64,000 nt of DNA, taken from the NCBI RefSeq assembly GCF_000264905.1, contig NW_006763143.1, positions 986,555 through 1,050,554 on the forward strand. Direction: 5' to 3'. Source of the DNA: Stereum hirsutum FP-91666 SS1 (taxonomy: Eukaryota > Basidiomycota > Agaricomycetes > Russulales > Stereaceae). A program made the translations under genes and the position numbers. Below the pieces are notes generated by a model. That model made no database searches. It saw nothing but the letters and a program-made list of their open reading frames with translations, and was not told the origin of the DNA. Position 1 is the stretch's first letter, and every line of letters starts with the position of its first letter. Below are positions 1 through 11,642 of this stretch, piece by piece.

Positions 1-256
1 CGTTCGCTGGGATGGTAGGCACGGAGGGAGGCGTCTGAGCAAGAGGATTATTACTCCCCTCTGTGTGCTCGCTATCGCTTCCCTTAGCAGGCTGCTCAGG
101 GTCCTCTCCATCGTCATCGTCATGGAGGTAACCCTCTACGTCTGTATCAGACGTTCGCCTCTGCTGTCTGGTCTGTCTACCAGTGCCTCCCGTTCCCCTA
201 TTGGAGCTACTCGCTGCTGCTCCTCTCGCGGTGCCGCGAGACGGTTTCGGACCCAT
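1..256 (-). CDS. N-terminus of an Arg/Ser/Gly-rich protein, cut by the window edge
   Basis: An open frame starts at an ATG (254-256) and runs without a stop to base 1, so only about 85 residues are visible. The start is MGPKPSRGTARG, followed by a basic Gly/Thr/Gln/Arg-rich stretch, an acidic run (DDDDGED) and a Ser/Pro tail. Such a basic, low-complexity start is common in Gag proteins of fungal LTR retrotransposons, but also in host nuclear proteins. No catalytic domain or zinc knuckle lies inside the window. TATA-like sequence on the same strand sits at about 458-465. The retrotransposon reading is inference only. Confidence 0.4.
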   Translation of the reverse strand, partial: MGPKPSRGTARGAAASSSNRGTGGTGRQTRQQRRTSDTDVEGYLHDDDDGEDPEQPAKGSDSEHTEGSNNPLAQTPPSVPTIPAN

Positions 257-2448
257 GATATGAATAAAAGAATAAAACTATGCGCACCTGTTAGAGGATT
301 GCGGACGTTCAAAAAGTATAAGAGGTCGTCGTCTTGATCTTGAGGTTATCGCACCGGTAAGAACGGTACCCGCCTAGCCCTTGTTGGGTGCGGATAGATT
401 CCAGAGTAGTACGAAGGTTACAAGATTAGATACCCTACATGTACTACTCGCGAGCGCATATATACGAAGTAGTTGTTTGTGCGGAACAAACAACGTAAAG
501 AATAACAAATACGAATGTGAAAGAACGAACGATGCAAGTCGGCGAGTGTGGCGTAAGTAGGTTCGTGTGGCGTACGAACTTACTTCGCATAACTCCGCCG
601 CCTTACAGGCGTGTGCTTCTCCTGCACGGATTGCGCCCCATGCAAGAGACGGTGTACTGATAGGACCAATGGCCCATGTAGGACCTTCGGGTGCTGCTGG
701 TTGTGCCATGGAGTTCTACGATACTGGCCTAGACAGGTACCAGTCAGTGTCGGTTCAGTTCCCAAGAACAATTCATTGATTACCTGCCTGCGTAGAAGCT
801 GTAGACGTCCAGGATCGTGAGGAGGATGTTGTAGGCAATTGGTATGAGATTCGTGACTTGGTGTGCATGAGGGCTCCGAGAGACAAAACACGCGGACACC
901 ATTCAGCGTACTAACTGCCGTCGGCAGCGTTTTCGAGGGTCAACTAATCACCGTAGAGGGCCGACATGACACATATTCGCCGTCGGTGTTATTGCTTATC
1001 GCAGGCATCGGTCTACTCACCGTGTACACTGGCCAAAAGGTCTAAGGTCGAAAGATATGATATTGCAGTACTCGGAACAGTTGAGAAGACAGAAAGATTA
1101 AACAGCTAAGTAATGCTAGGTAGTAATCGAGGATATAGGAGACTCTGGAGATGAGCTCGAGATGGGAAGAGCAATCATTACAGACACTGGGATGGAGGAT
1201 ATATTTAGTCAAAGAAAATGGTCTGACAATCAACAGGAACATTACTTACTAAGGAGCACTGTGGTGTGCTCGCCCAAAAGCATGGTAAGTGGCGGACCAC
1301 GCGAGGACGAATGAGAAAGCTATTGGGCAAGAATGGTCAGAGGCAGCGATGAGCAGGAGGGACCAGACGATATCACTTACTTGGCCCACGTGCGGCATTC
1401 ATTCACTACGTCGGGAGTCATCGACATATTGTCAAACCAAGGCCAGGCACAGACGGGTCCTTCAAATTCGGGACTCTCCCACAGGTCTGGATGCTCTACC
1501 GCAAAGGAGTGGGAGACCGACGAGTACATATCGTCCAGCGAATCGTCGTACAAAAGAATCCCATAGACACCGTGATCCAGAATGACATACGCTATCCCCA
1601 CAACATTGGGTGAATACGTCTGACTCGCTCCTAATGCAAGAATGAAGTATGCGAGGGTGATAGCGGAAAGGGGCGGCCTCACGCTCAGAAAGAAAGAGAT
1701 GGAGAAGCGCGCACCGCAGCCCTGAAAGCTGCGTGGATCCTCTCTCGAAAAGAGTAAAACACCGCGAACACTTGCGGCCGAGTGTGTCCAGTCGCAAAGG
1801 AGCATGCTTGAGGATTCAAGTTCTGACTGTGAATCAGTGAGCGTCAGTCGCTGGCAGGTCTGTTACCGATAATGTATGTGACGTACCGGTATGAGGGCAT
1901 GAGCTAGTAAAGGAGCACCAACGCTCGGCGGTGTCAAAGACCCAATGCGTATAGCATGCAGGACTTGCTCACGGGACGTGATGCAGAGCAGCGGAGGATG
2001 GTGGAGTGGGCCAAGGTCAATATCTGCAACAGCGACACCATGTTCAAGTCAGCATCGCGCAAAGTTCAATCTAGGACGCGGAAAAGCGACTCACGACCAA
2101 AAGATGTGGCATTCTCTCGAGGTGCAAGGAGAAAGCGGCAGATAGGGGTGAAATGCGCCATTGGAGAGTGTAGAATTCAGACGGGACAGCACACGAGTGT
2201 TTTATAGTGATTATGCCCTAGGGTATCACGGTGTCATGGACCATTATCAAGACGAGACGTTAGGGACTGTTCGTAAACATCATAACAAAAAGTGTGAACT
2301 AAGACAGAAAAGTCGAAGTATAGTAGGTCATCTGCAACGGACATGAAGTACCTGATATCGAGATGAGATTAAAGTAGGAAGGTAAGAGGGAGGAAAAGAT
2401 GAGAATGTGTCTTCAGGTAGCGAGCCTATCGCAAACGGGACCTCCGAA
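257..2448. other. Gene-poor stretch with one unrecognised reading frame
   Basis: No family is recognisable here. The longest coherent frame is on the minus strand at 1377-1805 (142 aa, ATG start). It has one hydrophobic stretch at about residues 45-70 and then acidic and Trp-containing sequence. I see no homology and no clear partner exons. A short inverted repeat lies at 551-588. The remainder looks like intergenic sequence or decayed genes. Confidence 0.4.
551..588. repeat. Short imperfect inverted repeat
   Basis: The arms GCGTAAGTAGGTTCGT and ACGAACTTACTTCGC are nearly complementary, with about 7 bases between them, and could form a hairpin. It lies upstream of the minus-strand frame at the left edge. 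It could belong to the promoter or LTR of that element, or be chance. Confidence 0.45.
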
Positions 2449-4212
2449 CTATTTCGCCTTCTGCTTGCCACGCGCCTTCTCAGACATAGCAGGCGCAGAC
2501 GTCGCCGAAGTCTGCGAGGCAGGCGTGCTCGCGAATGAACCTGGAGCCGTCCCACCGGACGCGGAGTGGTTGATGTTGCTCCCCAAGGGCATTGAGAACG
2601 GAGCCGCATTGAGCAGGTCCGCCATGCTGTGAGGCGCTCATCAGTGACATGACAGGAGACGAGCAAGTGTGATATGACTTACGATCCGTACTGTCCGCTG
2701 CCACCATTAGCGGGGAAGGCCCCGTTTGCGCTGCGAATATACAAAATCGAATTAAGCAAGGTTGGACATGGAAGCCGATGTAAGGACTTACGCGTTAAAC
2801 ATGTCGGCAGGCATGATAGCCTGGTTCATGTACTGTTGACCCGGTCTGCAAAGCGTTAATCAGTGTAACCGCCAGATAAGAATCGCACGAGATGAACGTA
2901 CACATTGAAGGCTGCAGATAGCATCTGCTGACCATGACCAGCGGTGTCCGATGCACCAGACGCACCTGGTTGGTTGCTGTCGTACATCGGGAGCGTAACA
3001 TCCATCATACCCTGACTAGATCATGATCAGTACCGAGACAGTTAACAAAGAAAGCGACAGACGTACGGCCTCATCAATTGACCACCCGAAGGAGGCATCG
3101 CTGGTGACATCTGCATCATGTCGGGGTAAACGAAGGTCCCGAAGTTGGAAGGATTGGGTGCGGAAGGAATGGGCACCGATGGCCTATCCAGATGATGGAG
3201 ATCAGATCGGCGTAGGATGATGAATGTACTGAGGAACGTACTGAGGTTGAATCTGCATATTGCCATTCCCGCTCCCACCTTGATTGCTAGGGACGGGGAC
3301 CACAGCTCCCGCAGTAGCCTGTCGTGAAGCTGGAACAGAAGAGTTCACGCTAATCAAAGTGTGAGCCTGCAGATCTAACGTGAAAAAGAAAGGTGGAAAC
3401 TCACCCAGATTGAGACAGAACCGCCTGGGAGGATGTAGCGCCAGACGTGGGTCCTTCCGAGTCATTCCCAACAAATGCGCGGAACTTGCGCTTCTTAACT
3501 CCGGCACCACCAGGACCGGGACCTCCAGCAGGCGGCGAAGGACCAGTGATGGCAGTGGGGTTGAAGGTAAGGTCGGCGATCGTGAAAGAAAGAAGGCCGT
3601 CGGGCGCAGTTCCCTCCGCGTTCCCGACCACGAGAACGACTGAGTTGGGAGACGGGCAGGCGGTGTGTGCCCAGCGAGGGGTCGCCTCAAACCGACAACT
3701 AAATTGGAATTAGTTGAATGGAAGCTTATGGAGGATGGAAATGAGGCGCACCGAATCAAAGACGGTTGGTTCGCTCCAAACACGTACGCCATCGTGGCCA
3801 GCGTGAAGGTACGTGATCCATCCGATAGGATCTCCTGCCCAGAACGAACAGTGCCGATGACGAAACAAAGGGTCCCTGGTATGTCGGGGATGCTGTCTTG
3901 ATATTGATCGGAAGAGGGATCACCGTTAACGGGGTAGGCAGACATGGCGTCGAGAGAGATGAGGTCGGGAGCGTTGGGGGCATGAACCTTGACGAGACCA
4001 AGAACGATGGTTCCATCGGGGAAAAGAGGTGCGGAAGCTGGAGACCAGAGGCGGAGTCTCGAGTTCCTAGCCCCGAGGTTCGTGTATCGAACGGTAGTAC
4101 GGTAGACGTGATGCCAGGAGACCGAGTTTCCGCCACTCGGTAAAGTTCTGTTGGTCGCAACACGTTCACCAGAGGTGAGAAGGAAGAAGTCGTGAAACAT
4201 GAAGTTGGTCAT
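2449..4212 (-). CDS. Conserved protein of unknown function, Met/Gln/Asn-rich C-terminus
   Basis: Eight exons join in frame to 457 aa: 4212-3752, 3698-3405, 3349-3242, 3183-3067, 3015-2902, 2845-2792, 2730-2683 and 2626-2449. All seven introns are GT..AG. The first 180 residues are well mixed and look folded, with several aromatic and beta-like segments. The middle is Pro/Gly-rich followed by a basic KKRKF motif that could be a nuclear signal. The last 200 residues are rich in Met, Gln, Asn, Pro and Ser, as in transcription cofactors. The protein ends in the basic KARGKQKAK. The ATG at 4210-4212 was chosen because sequence upstream of it looks non-coding; the frame stays open to 4371. I recognise no named domain. 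A nuclear or RNA-related role is inference from composition. Confidence 0.75.
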
Positions 4213-4520
4213 TGTGAAGAAGTGGTAGGCGTGCAGAAGCTCGAGAGGGTGTCCTGAGTGATCAAACTTCGTCAAAAAAAAGGAACTTTTATAGGGCGAG
4301 GAACGGAGAGCGAAATTCACCTCGAAATCACTGGCGCAAGTCAGCACTAAAAGAATGCACCCTAAAAACATGGATTTTCACGATCTAAAGGGTCATGAAG
4401 GGTTAGCAGCAAGAATACACGGCAAACTGAGGATGAAACATACCTTCATGGCCGTCTCACGAAGGGGAAACATAGTACCAAGACCCTCACTAATTCAGTG
4501 AGGTGCTAAAACCGGCATGA

Positions 4521-4780
4521 GTTGACCAGAAATGAACCGCATAAAACGAAGGGCGTGATTGACCTTTGGAAGTTGAAACTTCGGAGTCCATGGCGGTGTC
4601 TGTGAGCCCATCGTTATAGCTAGCAAGAACGGTGGACTGGGAAGTGGGTTGACCAGAAATGAACTCAGAAATGAGCCGCATAAAACAAAAAACTCGACTA
4701 ACCTTTGGAAGTCGAAACGTCGGAGTCCGCGACCGTGCCCGTGAGCCCATTATTGCAAGCAGCGATAGCAAGAACGGTGT
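4521..4780. repeat. Tandem duplication of an exon-plus-intron-like unit
   Basis: Two imperfect copies lie in direct orientation, about 4521-4635 and 4648-4780. Read on the minus strand, each contains a segment ending in a splice-donor-like site. The deduced peptides are alike: one copy has LAIAACNNGLTGTVADSDVS, the other has the same pattern with conservative changes (N/D, D/E, V/A). The flanking intron-like sequence is copied too. The unit probably belongs to an unrecognised gene, intact or decayed. Confidence 0.6.
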
Positions 4781-5634
4781 CGGAAGAGAGATGCTGAGAG
4801 CGCGAGTGATCGAGCCACGCAATTTTTTGATAGCGTAGATTGAATATTCCTATGGCGGAGCTCGAAATTCGGATACATCATACTGCGCGCCACCTCGTGG
4901 GTTATGGGGCTCAACAACCGTGTGCGACACTCTGCGACAATCCGAATCTTGCAGTCCAACGAGCGAACCACAGAGAATGTCAAAATAAGAAGAAGCCTAC
5001 CCCGGAATATCAAGCCAGCACAATAGGAGAAGACTGAGTGCTACAACAGCCAGGAGCAACATCACCTTCGAGTTCTCAACCGTGTCGATAGTGCCTCGAG
5101 GCTCGCATTACTCACCTCTTGAGAATTGAAGTGCACAGGTCTTCCATGATTGCGAAGCTCATCCGTTGAGTACACAGGTAGGGACACGTATCGGAATAGA
5201 GACGAGCATCGCATGACACGAGAGACCCATGGCGATACAACACTGTGGCGATAAACATGAAGACGTCCATGTGTCTCACACCGTAGCCTTCTCACTGAAA
5301 ATATTCCAAAAGATATTTATATTCCACTTTTACAGGTCAATCGTACAGGATAAGCAGTCGAAAACGAGTGAGCAGTGCCAGTCGGGGAGTGAGCAACCAT
5401 CTATCATGTTGTCCACAAACTTCGAGCATGGTATATATAGGGGAGAAAACTCGGACCCGCTTTGGAAAATCGTGATTCTTGAGGCAGGATTGCGCTCCCG
5501 ACAGGCTTGAGTAGGGCTTGAGCGGTGTAATATAATTTAGCGTATGGGAAGACTTAGATCAAGCGACACGCTACGGGAAATGGATTATCAGACTTGCGGA
5601 GTTTGATAGACCGCTTCGACAACTTGATCCATTA

Positions 5635-6031
5635 GCCTTGTTCAGAGTGCTCATATCGAGCCCTCATAAACGCAGTATATGAGCTCGTATATGAGCTCGA
5701 TATGAGTTTGATATGAGCTCCAGCACAGCCAAGAGGCTTTGCCGAACAGTTTCTGCCTAATGGGGCAGCTCAGCTCATATCGAGCTCATATCGAGCTCAT
5801 TTACGAGCCTCATATGCGAGGCCTCAATATGCGAACTTTGAGCAAGGCTATTTTAGCACGACAATAGCTATATGAGCTCAATATGAGCTTCAGCACAGCC
5901 AAAGAGGCTTGCCGATATGAGGTGTGCTAAGCGAAGAGCAGTTTCTCCCAGATGAGGCAGCTCAGCTTCTATCGAGCTCATATACGAGCCTCATATGCGA
6001 AGCCTCAATATGCGTACTCTGAGCAAGGCCA
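5635..6031. repeat. MITE-like element with terminal inverted repeats and internal duplication
   Basis: The left end (GCCTTGTTCAGAGT from 5635) is the imperfect reverse complement of the right end (ACTCTGAGCAAGGC, 6017-6030 approx.). The interior holds two diverged copies (about 5674-5848 and 5866-6030) of a 165-175-bp unit. Each unit is bounded by palindromic ATATGAGCTC motifs and carries CAGCACAGCC and GCAGCTCAGCT. It has no coding capacity. The structure resembles a miniature inverted-repeat transposable element, but I see no clear target-site duplication. Confidence 0.6.
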
Positions 6032-6949
6032 ATGAGCAAGAGGGCTTTACCGAAATAGGCTGCTCGACAGTGAAATGAATGAGGAGCAAACACGAACAAA
6101 CGAAATGGAGACATCTGCGTTAGAAGAAGGTTGATGGTTCCGGAAGCCATAAAGGAAGGCTAGAACGATAGTGAAGAAGCTCTTTGGCGAAGATGTTGGG
6201 TACAGTAAGTCCATGTCAAAGTATGTGATGGGTATGCTTGCGGTCACTTGGCCCGGCGAGGCAGGGCGAGGCTACTTATCGAGCGAGTTTACCGTGACAG
6301 CGATGCATCATGGGAGTGTCCAGCCTGATGATGAGAAACTTCAAGTTCAAGGATCACGAGCCTGAACTTAGCAGGATATAGAGTAGAAACAGTAATGTCT
6401 ATCGAGCAGCCTAGTGTCGTCTGTGCGAAGTCAGACTACCCCAGTGAGTCCGAGCAGCGAAAAAACCCCAGATAAGTATGTGGCTCGTCAACATATCGGT
6501 GTTCGATGCTGGATGTGGCGTTAAGAAAGTGGACTTTTCGGTACGGCCCGGTGCCGGTCTGTTGCGCCGCAATAGGCGCTTGTCTATTTTTGGCTCAGGC
6601 GTCTGTCGTTCGATGAGCGCGGCGAAGCCTCAGAGGCTCAAATATCTCAACTCGTCTCTCTGTTGAGCCCCAAGTACTTTTCTCACTGTGCCAGTGATCA
6701 CGCAGGTTCTCATCGTCCATACCATACGGCACTGGCATTCTCATACACGAACACACCACCTACGTGATCTACTTATGTATACCTGCTCTGAACTCTTCGA
6801 TCTTATTTGGACCTCCTTGCACTCATCATGGTAGTCGATTTAAAAGTATATATGAATTGTAAGGAGTGGTGTAAATGTGTAAACGTGGTAACAAATACGG
6901 TGAAAATGGTGTAATGTAAAGAAAGGACTCATCGACCAGCGACCGAACC

Positions 6950-8490
6950 CTACCTCCTCAACGCCGACGCTACAGCTTTTGGAGGTTTAGTAATCGGTTT
7001 CGCCTTCCCCTTCCTCCTTCCATCGATCTCCCCGTCCACCATGACCGCCGCATCACTTGAACCTCCAACCACCACCTCCGTAGAGTTTGCATTGCCCCCC
7101 TCTTGCGCCACCGACAAACCCGGCACAGGACTCGTGGCCACACCAGCCGCAGTGCCACGCAATGCCGAGGCTGGACTCGGTGATGTCGATGAATGCAGAC
7201 CATCGCCGATGTCCTGAAAGACTGTTGAGGCTTTACGCATTAATTGACGTGTATTCCTCACGTAGTTCCGTGCCTCGGGGGACGCGGGCGTAGGAAAGTA
7301 ATAGGGGGCTTCGTAAGGGCGTGTACGCGCAATGGGTGGAGACGGGAGAGCGGCTGATACGGGCGCCGTTTCGAGCGTACAGGCACTATTTGACGACGAA
7401 GCGCTCGGTTTTCTGCAGTGCTTGGGAGGACGTGAAAGTGGAACGACTGTCTTCTTTGGAGCTAGGGAATGAAATGGGATGAAAGGAGTTAGTGTGATTG
7501 AGCGTCAATGGCCGGATAGGGCAGTATAGAGGGGCGGATGACGAAGATGACAGGTGTGCTTACAGGCATCAGTGAGTGAGGCGTTGGACTGACTACACAA
7601 ACTGCGACTCCGTCTCGGTGCACGAGGACATGGATACTTGCGTTTAGGTGCAGCTGATGCTGGCGTTGGTAGAGCTGGTGCTGCTTTGGAAATGTTCGGA
7701 TACTTGTCTACTGGAACTGGAGCTGTCTGTGACCTTTCGGGAACAGTGCGTTCTTTGTGCCAGCTCGCCTTGGAGGGAAGCGAAACCGAACGACAGAGCT
7801 TTCTGTGGCCCTTCGGACGGACGCCATCAGCGGAGCTGGAGACTGGAGGCTGTGTCGACCGTTTGCCGAAGTGGGGGAGGTAGGAGGACGATGATCCTTT
7901 GCGAAGGGTCGGAGGCCTCGGTTGCGCGACTTTTGTCTCATCGATGGGCGTGAGTCTCACCGATTTCACCTGCTCAGCGCACTTGACAGCCAATGGTGGT
8001 CGGGAGCGGTGTTCCGAAGAGGATGGTGGCGATGAGGGGCGTTGGGAGGACGGAGGTGGGAGGACGAAATTAAGGGCACGATCAGGGAGAGAGGGTAGTG
8101 ATGGACGTGAACGCGCAAAACGCGTGGGAAGGGTTGGTGGTTGGTCCGGAGAGTCGTGGGGAGTACGTATGGGATCGGATGCCGAGGGGCCCGACCGTGG
8201 CGTCGAGGAAGATGAAGAGGAGGATGTCGACGGGACAGTCGAAGTAGTCACCGTTGAGATGCTACTCCCTGCGCTCCTGGATGTGTGAAAGTAGAAAGGC
8301 CGTATTTGAGTGTCTGAGGCCTTACGTAGAGGCGGAAGCGCGAAGCTCAACACAGTCGCCAGGACGCTCTGTAGGGTAGATCAGTTTCTCATTGAGACAC
8401 ACAACTGAAGCCACGTACAAGAATGAAGCCGCCGAGAGCCTGCGTTGCGCACGAGAAGTAAATCGCCAGATTCCACAGAGCATCAGGCAT
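6950..8490 (-). CDS. Ser/Pro-rich protein with N-terminal membrane segment
   Basis: Four exons (8490-8419, 8368-8326, 8268-7564 and 7461-6950) join to 443 aa. The ATG at 8488-8490 begins a short hydrophobic region that continues across the first intron (about residues 5-38), enough for one or two membrane spans or a signal anchor. The rest is low-complexity: a poly-Ser run near residue 50, then long Ser/Pro/Arg-rich sequence. The C-terminus is mixed and basic. I recognise no domain. The composition suggests a membrane-tethered disordered cytoplasmic or wall-facing tail. The frame in intron 2 is only kept by the acceptor giving LPPLR-SSIST, which supports the model. Confidence 0.65.
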
Positions 8491-9154
8491 GGGAAGCGTA
8501 TTCAAGGTGGACTGAAGTAAAGCGCGTTGAGCTAGGCGGATGCTGCCTTCAGTGGGTCGATGGCATCAGTGGGTAGATACAAGGCGAGACGGACCAGAGG
8601 GGCAGCGCTGAGATGGGAGCGGGCGGCTTATTATAAGCGAAGGCTTGTGGGGAAGCAGTGATGAACTGAGACTGAATTGGCAAGATCAAGATGGAGGACA
8701 GCCTGATGGAGATGTTGACTAGATGTATTTCATCCTCACTGGCTACAAGTCATCCAGTCTAAGACCCGGTTTGACATAAATGTTACTGTGGTGAACGGAT
8801 TGCGGGTGGTCCGGGGTGGATAGGAGGACGATCGAACGCCCTCTGGCGTAGGGCGTAAGCATCAGAGCGCAAACAGATGCCTGTGTCCGCGAGATGTAGT
8901 GCAACCCTTAGTAAGAGGACATGTAGCTTTAAATCCAGACCCAGTAATAAGAATAAAACACATAGAGGGACGTCGTGGGTGGAAGAAACGGGTGGGAGCG
9001 GACGAGCGGGACGGGTAACGGGCTGCGCGCCTGTACAGCCTGAGAAATATTGCCTTGGCTTCTCATCCGAGTCGATCTCGTTTGCATATCCACAGGCCAC
9101 AGGCATCCTCAACTCCCCCCAAAGTCTTTCCTTCACGATATATCTGTACCAGCC
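8491..9154. promoter_or_regulatory. Intergenic region between divergent genes
   Basis: These 660 bp separate the start of the Ser/Pro-rich gene (minus) from SHO1 (plus) and must hold both promoters. I see no recognisable operator or further gene. Confidence 0.4.
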
Positions 9155-10412
9155 ATGCCTCCGCGAGGAAATGAAGGCCTTGACTTCACCCCAATACTGA
9201 CCCACTACCTCTTTCTCTTCACCTCCATCCTTGCCGTCGTACGTTTCCCAGCTCTTACGTTCAAACTCACGCCTCTGACTCTTCACCCAGGTTGGCTGGT
9301 TTGTAGCCTTCATATCCCAGGCTGTTGTCACCGCAGAACGTATGTCTCTCTGCTCTTTGTTTTTTTCTTTAGTTTATGGTAGTAACCGTCTACACCAGGC
9401 GGCCACGGTGATGTCGGCGTCCTGTGGTTCGCCATTTTTCTTCAACTCTTCCTCATCCTCGGCGTCTTCTACACCCTCGCAAGCGATTCGATAGCAATGC
9501 ATCGCTTTCAGATATCCGTCTTTGGCTCAATCGCAATCACCTTCGCAGTCATCGGCGTCAACCAAGGCATTTTCACCGGCATCGCTTCCCTTGGTGCCAT
9601 GGCCGCAGGCTGGCTCATCCTCTCCGTCGTCGACATCCTTTGGGTCCTCTACTTCACCTCCGAGGAAGACTCCCTTACTCTTCACATCTTCAACTCTCTC
9701 GGTACAGGCGGCCTCACTCCGCCCTCGCGCAGGCGCAGGGGAAATCGCGCACAGTCCGTTCACAACATGGGCGTCGGAAATGGTTACGGAGTTGGCGGAG
9801 GAGGATACTCGTCACCATCGGCTGTCGGTGCTACTCCATACGACGCCAAAGCCCCCAACAGCTTCGGTCCTACTGCGGGCGTTAGAAGTCAGGGCAGCTT
9901 GCACACTGCGAGTCTCCACGATGGTGTTGTCCCGAAGAGCTCAACTGGCGTCAATGGTAGCTTGAACGGCGGTACCCCCGCGATGCCCATGGCCAACCTA
10001 CCGGCTGATAGTGCGGGTATGGGCTCGCCGCTGATGGGCCCCGGGGCAGCTGGCGTTGGAGCGGGAGGTGGTCCTCTTCCTGAGGATACGAGTGCGACTC
10101 CTTCGGATGGCAACTACATGTATAAGGCGAAGGCTCTGTACGCTTGTAAGTGGCCTATGTTCTCTGTTGCGAAGAGGCTGTGTTCTGATACGTACGTCAT
10201 GCAACCAGACTCGGCATCTGCGGACGATCCAAACGAAATTTCCTTCGCAAAAGGAGAGATACTCGATATCATCGACAAGAACGGGAAATGGTGGCAAGCA
10301 AAGAAAGCGGATGGTACCATTGGCAGTACGTATTTTTTTCTTGCATGTTTTAACCAGGATACTCAGATCATTCTATATAGTTGCGCCATCAAACTACCTG
10401 CAGATTGTCTAA
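9155..10412 (+). CDS. SHO1: High-osmolarity sensor Sho1
   Basis: Five exons (9155-9238, 9291-9339, 9399-10145, 10209-10325, 10381-10412) join to 342 aa, close to the usual fungal Sho1 length. Four hydrophobic segments fill about residues 14-125. A Gly/Ser/Pro-rich linker follows, then a C-terminal SH3 domain from about residue 275. Typical SH3 marks are present: ALYAY at its start, a run of acidic residues, EISFAKGEIL, KWWQAKK, and the closing GIAPSNYLQIV. In yeast Sho1 sits in the plasma membrane and its SH3 domain binds the proline motif of the MAPKK Pbs2 in the HOG pathway; the same role is inferred here. Two introns interrupt the SH3 domain, and only the spliced form restores YAYSASADD and the final beta strand. 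Confidence 0.95.
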
Positions 10413-11642
10413 CGAACCTCCCGTTCGCGCTCGCTCCCTGCTTCATCAACATCAGATCTATCTAATCACTCCTTGAATCACGACGATGACGGAATGCTCT
10501 ACGAAACCCTCCCTATCCTCTACTCCCGACAACCCGCAAACATGCACATACCCCTTGAATAATATAAGCGAGCCTCCCTATCCCTTGGACTTCTCCTTTC
10601 ATGACACAGCCGCTTGACATCCTTCATTTCTCCGGAGCTCGCTCGTTCTCCGTTTATTGTATATTTTCGGGACTTTCATTCACTTCTACACCGTTCTTGC
10701 CCTACCCAGCAAGCCCCCGATATTTCCGTTCGTCTCGTGTTGTTCCGTGTCTGCGACTCTGATTCTCTTCTTGTCAAATTATTGGATAGGATCTCTCCCA
10801 TCCCATCTCTTCATCTCTTTTCCCCGCTCTCCTCCCGAGTCTATATCCTTTGTTTCATTCTCATTCTCATTATTTCTTTGTCTTCCCCCCCCCCTTTTCT
10901 TTTTCTCTTCCCCTTTCTGTCTTCTATCTCTCCTGGGTACGCAAGCTTCCCGTCCACACGTCCTGCAGGACGGTCTAACGATTTTTTCTCTTCTTCTCTC
11001 CGTTGTCTAATACAGTAGTAGTAGTAGTCTCCTCGTCTTTCCTCTCACCAAACCCTGTACGGACCGACCGGGTCAGATACGTTCTGTACGTCCAGCTGAA
11101 CACTACTATTATGTGCTTTGTTTTCTTTTTCTTTTTCTATCTCTATCTCTCTCGCTATCCCAGATTTGCACGAGCCGTTGAGATGGATGTGAAAGGTACG
11201 GTAACAGTAGGTTGATGAACGAATTAGACGTTTTCCTTCAGGTGGCAACTGGTGGGATGCAAAAAATCTTGTGGCGTAGATCGTCCCCCCAACTCTTTGT
11301 GTGGCCCACGAGTCGGAAACCACTTTGATTGCCATAGCAATGTGTTAAAACGAGCTGTTGCTACATCAACAAGTCGTGTATGTATGTATGAGTGTTTCCC
11401 ATCTTCATTTGCGACTCGACAACGACAATAAACAACGGGAATACCAGTAAAGCGACAGCCTGAAATAGTTCAAGGTAACTGCGCACGACGAAAGATGAGA
11501 CTCACCAGTCCTCAGTATTCGGTTTAGAGCCATACAGAGAGAATGGTCGATCCTCAAAAGTCTTCGTCATACTTCCAATGCCATTACTATTTATCGTACA
11601 CCGCTCTCGAATATAGACACCGTACCGACGAGAAGACGGATC
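10413..11642. other. SHO1 downstream region, pyrimidine-rich, with an SH3-like coding trace
   Basis: The 3' side of SHO1 is very C/T-rich on the plus strand (about 10600-11000, including a C-run near 10890) and then carries a short TAG microsatellite near 11013. At 11240-11279 a plus-strand frame reads GNWWDAKNLVA then stop, preceded by intron-like signals. No full gene can be built. The convergent RNF10-type gene ends at 11643. Confidence 0.45.

Larger units (their letters stand above)
4213..6949. other. Gene-poor region with repeats and a possible decayed gene
   Basis: This 2.7-kb stretch holds the exon-like tandem duplication at 4521-4780 and the inverted-repeat element at 5635-6031. On the minus strand at about 4495-5062 there is a hydrophobic start (MLLLAVVALSLLLL) and the frame carrying the duplicated motif. 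I could not join them without a stop or frame break. From 6050 to 6950 I see no convincing gene. Confidence 0.45.

Noticed and set aside
5660..6030. CRISPR-like regular repeats
   Set aside because: Units are palindromic, diverged and lack unique spacers; eukaryotic context. Better explained as an inverted-repeat element.
10614..11018. Plus-strand frames in the C/T-rich tract after SHO1
   Set aside because: Low-complexity Ser/Phe/Pro/Leu strings caused by the pyrimidine bias; no start context or family.
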